From: an uncultured Sutterella sp.
GTDB taxonomy: Bacteria > Pseudomonadota > Gammaproteobacteria > Burkholderiales > Burkholderiaceae_F
NCBI GenBank assembly: GCA_902493085.1
Contig: CABUOH010000075.1
Location: 1-6,144 of the forward strand
Reading direction: 5' to 3'
DNA: 6,144 nucleotides
Under the pieces are notes generated by a model, which saw nothing but the letters and a program-made list of their open reading frames with translations, made no database searches and was not told the DNA's origin. The position numbers were made by a program, and so were the translations under genes. Of the stretch, positions 4,986 to 6,144 are shown one piece after another; within the stretch, counting starts at the first letter, position 1; every line of letters begins with the position of its first letter.

Positions 4986-5208
4986 GATTTAATTCTCCAA
5001 GGTTTAGAGTCTGACACGTCCTGATAAGGAAACATCCCCTTTGCGGGGGAGATCAAGCGCCGGAGAGCCGCCGAACACTCGCAATCGAATGCCGCAGAGG
5101 CCGGGCGCAGCACCTCGGAACAGAACGTGCGCTGATTTCACCCGGGGCCGACCAAGGCACACCGGGCAGTATGAACAAAGCCGGAGCACGAGGCTCCGGA
5201 TCCGAAAG
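4986..5208 (-). promoter_or_regulatory. Long 5' leader of rpsB, possible autoregulatory region
   Basis: From the predicted transcription start near 5208 to the rpsB start there are about 220 bases with no credible gene. They hold a strong hairpin right at the 5' end (5181-5187 with 5193-5199, 7 bp, 5-base loop), a possible longer-range stem (5057-5063 with 5101-5108, one bulge) and a smaller stem (5035-5039 with 5046-5050). In gammaproteobacteria S2 represses its own rpsB-tsf mRNA through leader structure. Whether the same holds here is inference, as I cannot match a known leader motif by eye. Confidence 0.5.
5181..5199 (-). other. 5'-end hairpin of the rpsB leader
   Basis: CCGGAGC at 5181-5187 pairs perfectly with GCTCCGG at 5193-5199 around a 5-base loop. 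It starts about nine bases after the predicted transcription start. The minus strand continues CTTTGTTC, too weak a T-run for a clear terminator, so transcript stabilisation or regulation is more likely. Confidence 0.55.
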
Positions 5209-5214
5209 CGCACG

Positions 5215-5244
5215 ATTATACGTGAGCCCTGAGCGGCGTTGCAA
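5215..5244 (-). promoter_or_regulatory. Promoter of rpsB
   Basis: The minus strand has a perfect TATAAT (plus-strand ATTATA, 5215-5220) and TTGCAA as -35 (5239-5244, four of six matches to TTGACA) with an 18-base spacer. This is the best promoter in the window, fitting a highly expressed ribosomal gene. Transcription should start near 5208. Confidence 0.8.
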
Positions 5245-5287
5245 GCGCATCGCGCAAATTTCTTCGGCGCCCGTCCCGTTTTTCGCG

Positions 5288-5348
5288 CCCGCTTCCATCG
5301 TCCGCCGCCGCGCCCGCTCCCGTGCTCGTTCCCGTACCCGCTCACGTT
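5288..5348 (+). repeat. Imperfect 12-bp tandem units in the rpsB-map spacer
   Basis: Three adjacent 12-base units, CCCGCTCCCGTG (5313-5324), CTCGTTCCCGTA (5325-5336) and CCCGCTCACGTT (5337-5348), share a common pattern, and a fourth related copy lies at 5288-5299. The stretch is pyrimidine-rich and low in complexity and lies between the divergent promoters. It may be simple-sequence drift or a cluster of protein sites. The rest of 5245-5463 shows nothing else I can name beyond a weak candidate map promoter. Confidence 0.4.
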
Positions 5349-5376
5349 TGCCTCGGCCGAATTGGTGTACTATCGC
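5348..5376 (+). promoter_or_regulatory. Weak candidate promoter for map
   Basis: TTGCCT at 5348-5353 is followed 17 bases later by TATCGC (5371-5376); the better -10 look-alike TACTAT (5368-5373) is only 14 bases away. Either way the leader would be about 80 bases. The match is poor, and the call rests mostly on the need for a promoter here. Confidence 0.28.
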
Positions 5377-5463
5377 CGATAAGAACTGCGGGCCGCCTCA
5401 CGGCGCGAAGCGCACCCGCACCCGTGCAACAGTATTTAGACAGCAAAGAACTCCGCACACATC

Positions 5464-6144
5464 ATGGCCATCCACATCAAAACGCCGGAGGAGATTGCGG
5501 GCCTGCGCATCGCCGGCCGCCTCGCCTCCGAACTTCTCGACTACCTGACGCCCTTCGTCAAGCCCGGCGTCACCACGGGCGAACTCGACAAGCTCGCCTA
5601 CGACTATACGGTCAACGTTCAGAAGTGCATTCCCGCCTGCCTCGGCTACCAGCCCGAAGGCATGACGCCCTATCCCGCCACCACCTGCATCTCGATCAAC
5701 CACGTGGTCTGCCACGGCATCCCGGGCGACAAGAAACTCAAGAACGGCGACATCGTCAACATCGACGTCACGAGCATCAAGGACGGCTTTCACGGCGACA
5801 CGTCCCGCATGTTCGTCGTGGGCAAGCCCACCATCGCCGGCAAGCGCCTGTGCGACCTCGCCTTCAAGACGATGTGGGCCGGCATCGAGGCCGTGCGCCC
5901 GGGCGGCACCTTCAACGACATCGGCGTCGCCTGCCAGGCGTTCGCCGACAAGAACGGCATTTCCGTCGTGCGCGACTACGGCGGCCACGGCATCGGCCGG
6001 GGCTTTCACGAGGAGCCCCACGTCCACCACTTCCCGATCAAGCAGCCCACGCCCAAGTTCGTCCCCGGCATGGTCTTCACGGTCGAACCCATGGTGAACG
6101 CCGGCCGCTACGGCGTCACGATGCTCGGCGACGGCTGGACCGTC
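5464..6144 (+). CDS. map: Methionine aminopeptidase, type I (3' end beyond the window)
   Basis: Map removes the initiator methionine from new proteins whose second residue is small, using two divalent metal ions in a pita-bread fold. The window holds 227 residues, and E. coli Map has 264, so roughly the last 35-40 residues are missing. Visible active-site residues are His84 (VVCHGIP), metal ligands Asp101 (NIDVT) and Asp112 (HGDTSRMF), His175 (GGHGIGRGFHEEP, 173-185) and Glu208 (FTVEPMVN). The fifth ligand, E. coli Glu235, would lie past the edge. There is no N-terminal extension, as expected for type I. The ATG at 5464 is firm, because an in-frame TAG at 5437-5439 leaves no other ATG, but the ribosome binding site is very weak. 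It diverges from rpsB, an arrangement common in proteobacteria. Confidence 0.98.
   Translation, partial: MAIHIKTPEEIAGLRIAGRLASELLDYLTPFVKPGVTTGELDKLAYDYTVNVQKCIPACLGYQPEGMTPYPATTCISINHVVCHGIPGDKKLKNGDIVNIDVTSIKDGFHGDTSRMFVVGKPTIAGKRLCDLAFKTMWAGIEAVRPGGTFNDIGVACQAFADKNGISVVRDYGGHGIGRGFHEEPHVHHFPIKQPTPKFVPGMVFTVEPMVNAGRYGVTMLGDGWTV

Noticed and set aside
4188..5024. 278-codon plus-strand frame opposite rpsB
   Set aside because: Antisense shadow of ribosomal protein S2, with the same compositional bias.
5171..5548. 125-codon plus-strand frame in the rpsB-map spacer
   Set aside because: Low-complexity Arg/Ser/Pro translation, overlaps map in another frame and crosses both promoter regions.
5398..6030. 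210-codon minus-strand frame opposite map
   Set aside because: Antisense shadow of methionine aminopeptidase, whose catalytic residues are visible on the other strand.
1..6144. CRISPR arrays, tRNA or rRNA genes, insertion sequences, toxin-antitoxin or defence genes
   Set aside because: Looked for on both strands; no spaced direct repeats, cloverleaf, transposase or related protein motif was found.

Overview
The window looks like chromosomal DNA from a GC-rich betaproteobacterium. The gene order map <> rpsB-tsf-pyrH-frr, the protein sequences and the strong G/C preference at third codon positions fit Burkholderiales. An exported (Tat-type) sugar-isomerase-like protein next door recalls gut Sutterellaceae such as Sutterella or Parasutterella. 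That family-level placement is inference; the translation-factor core itself is certain.

Layout, left to right. Positions 1-259 are a non-coding leader or intergenic stretch with two inverted repeats and a good ribosome binding site. Positions 260-1213 (+) encode a 317-aa Tat-exported TIM-barrel protein of the sugar phosphate isomerase/epimerase (xylose-isomerase-like) superfamily. Positions 1214-1370 hold two back-to-back terminators separating this gene from the convergent operon. On the minus strand, transcribed right to left, lie rpsB (4227-4985, ribosomal protein S2), tsf (3121-4005, EF-Ts), pyrH (2093-2830, UMP kinase) and frr (1371-1931, ribosome recycling factor). Diverging from rpsB is map (5464 to the window end, +, type I methionine aminopeptidase), cut by the right edge.

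The four minus-strand genes serve translation and nucleotide supply: S2 builds the 30S subunit, EF-Ts recharges EF-Tu with GTP, UMP kinase makes UDP for pyrimidine nucleotides, and RRF splits post-termination ribosomes. Map trims the initiator methionine from new proteins. The spacers suggest graded expression rather than one uniform transcript. There is a strong rpsB promoter followed by a leader of about 220 nt, a run of four hairpins ending in a terminator-like element between rpsB and tsf, a terminator plus a separate -10 box between tsf and pyrH, and a weaker terminator-like hairpin between pyrH and frr.

I found no CRISPR array, insertion sequence, tRNA, rRNA, phage gene or recognisable new defence or biosynthetic system. 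The parts most worth a second look are the structured rpsB-tsf spacer, the long rpsB leader, and the exported TIM-barrel protein of unknown substrate.
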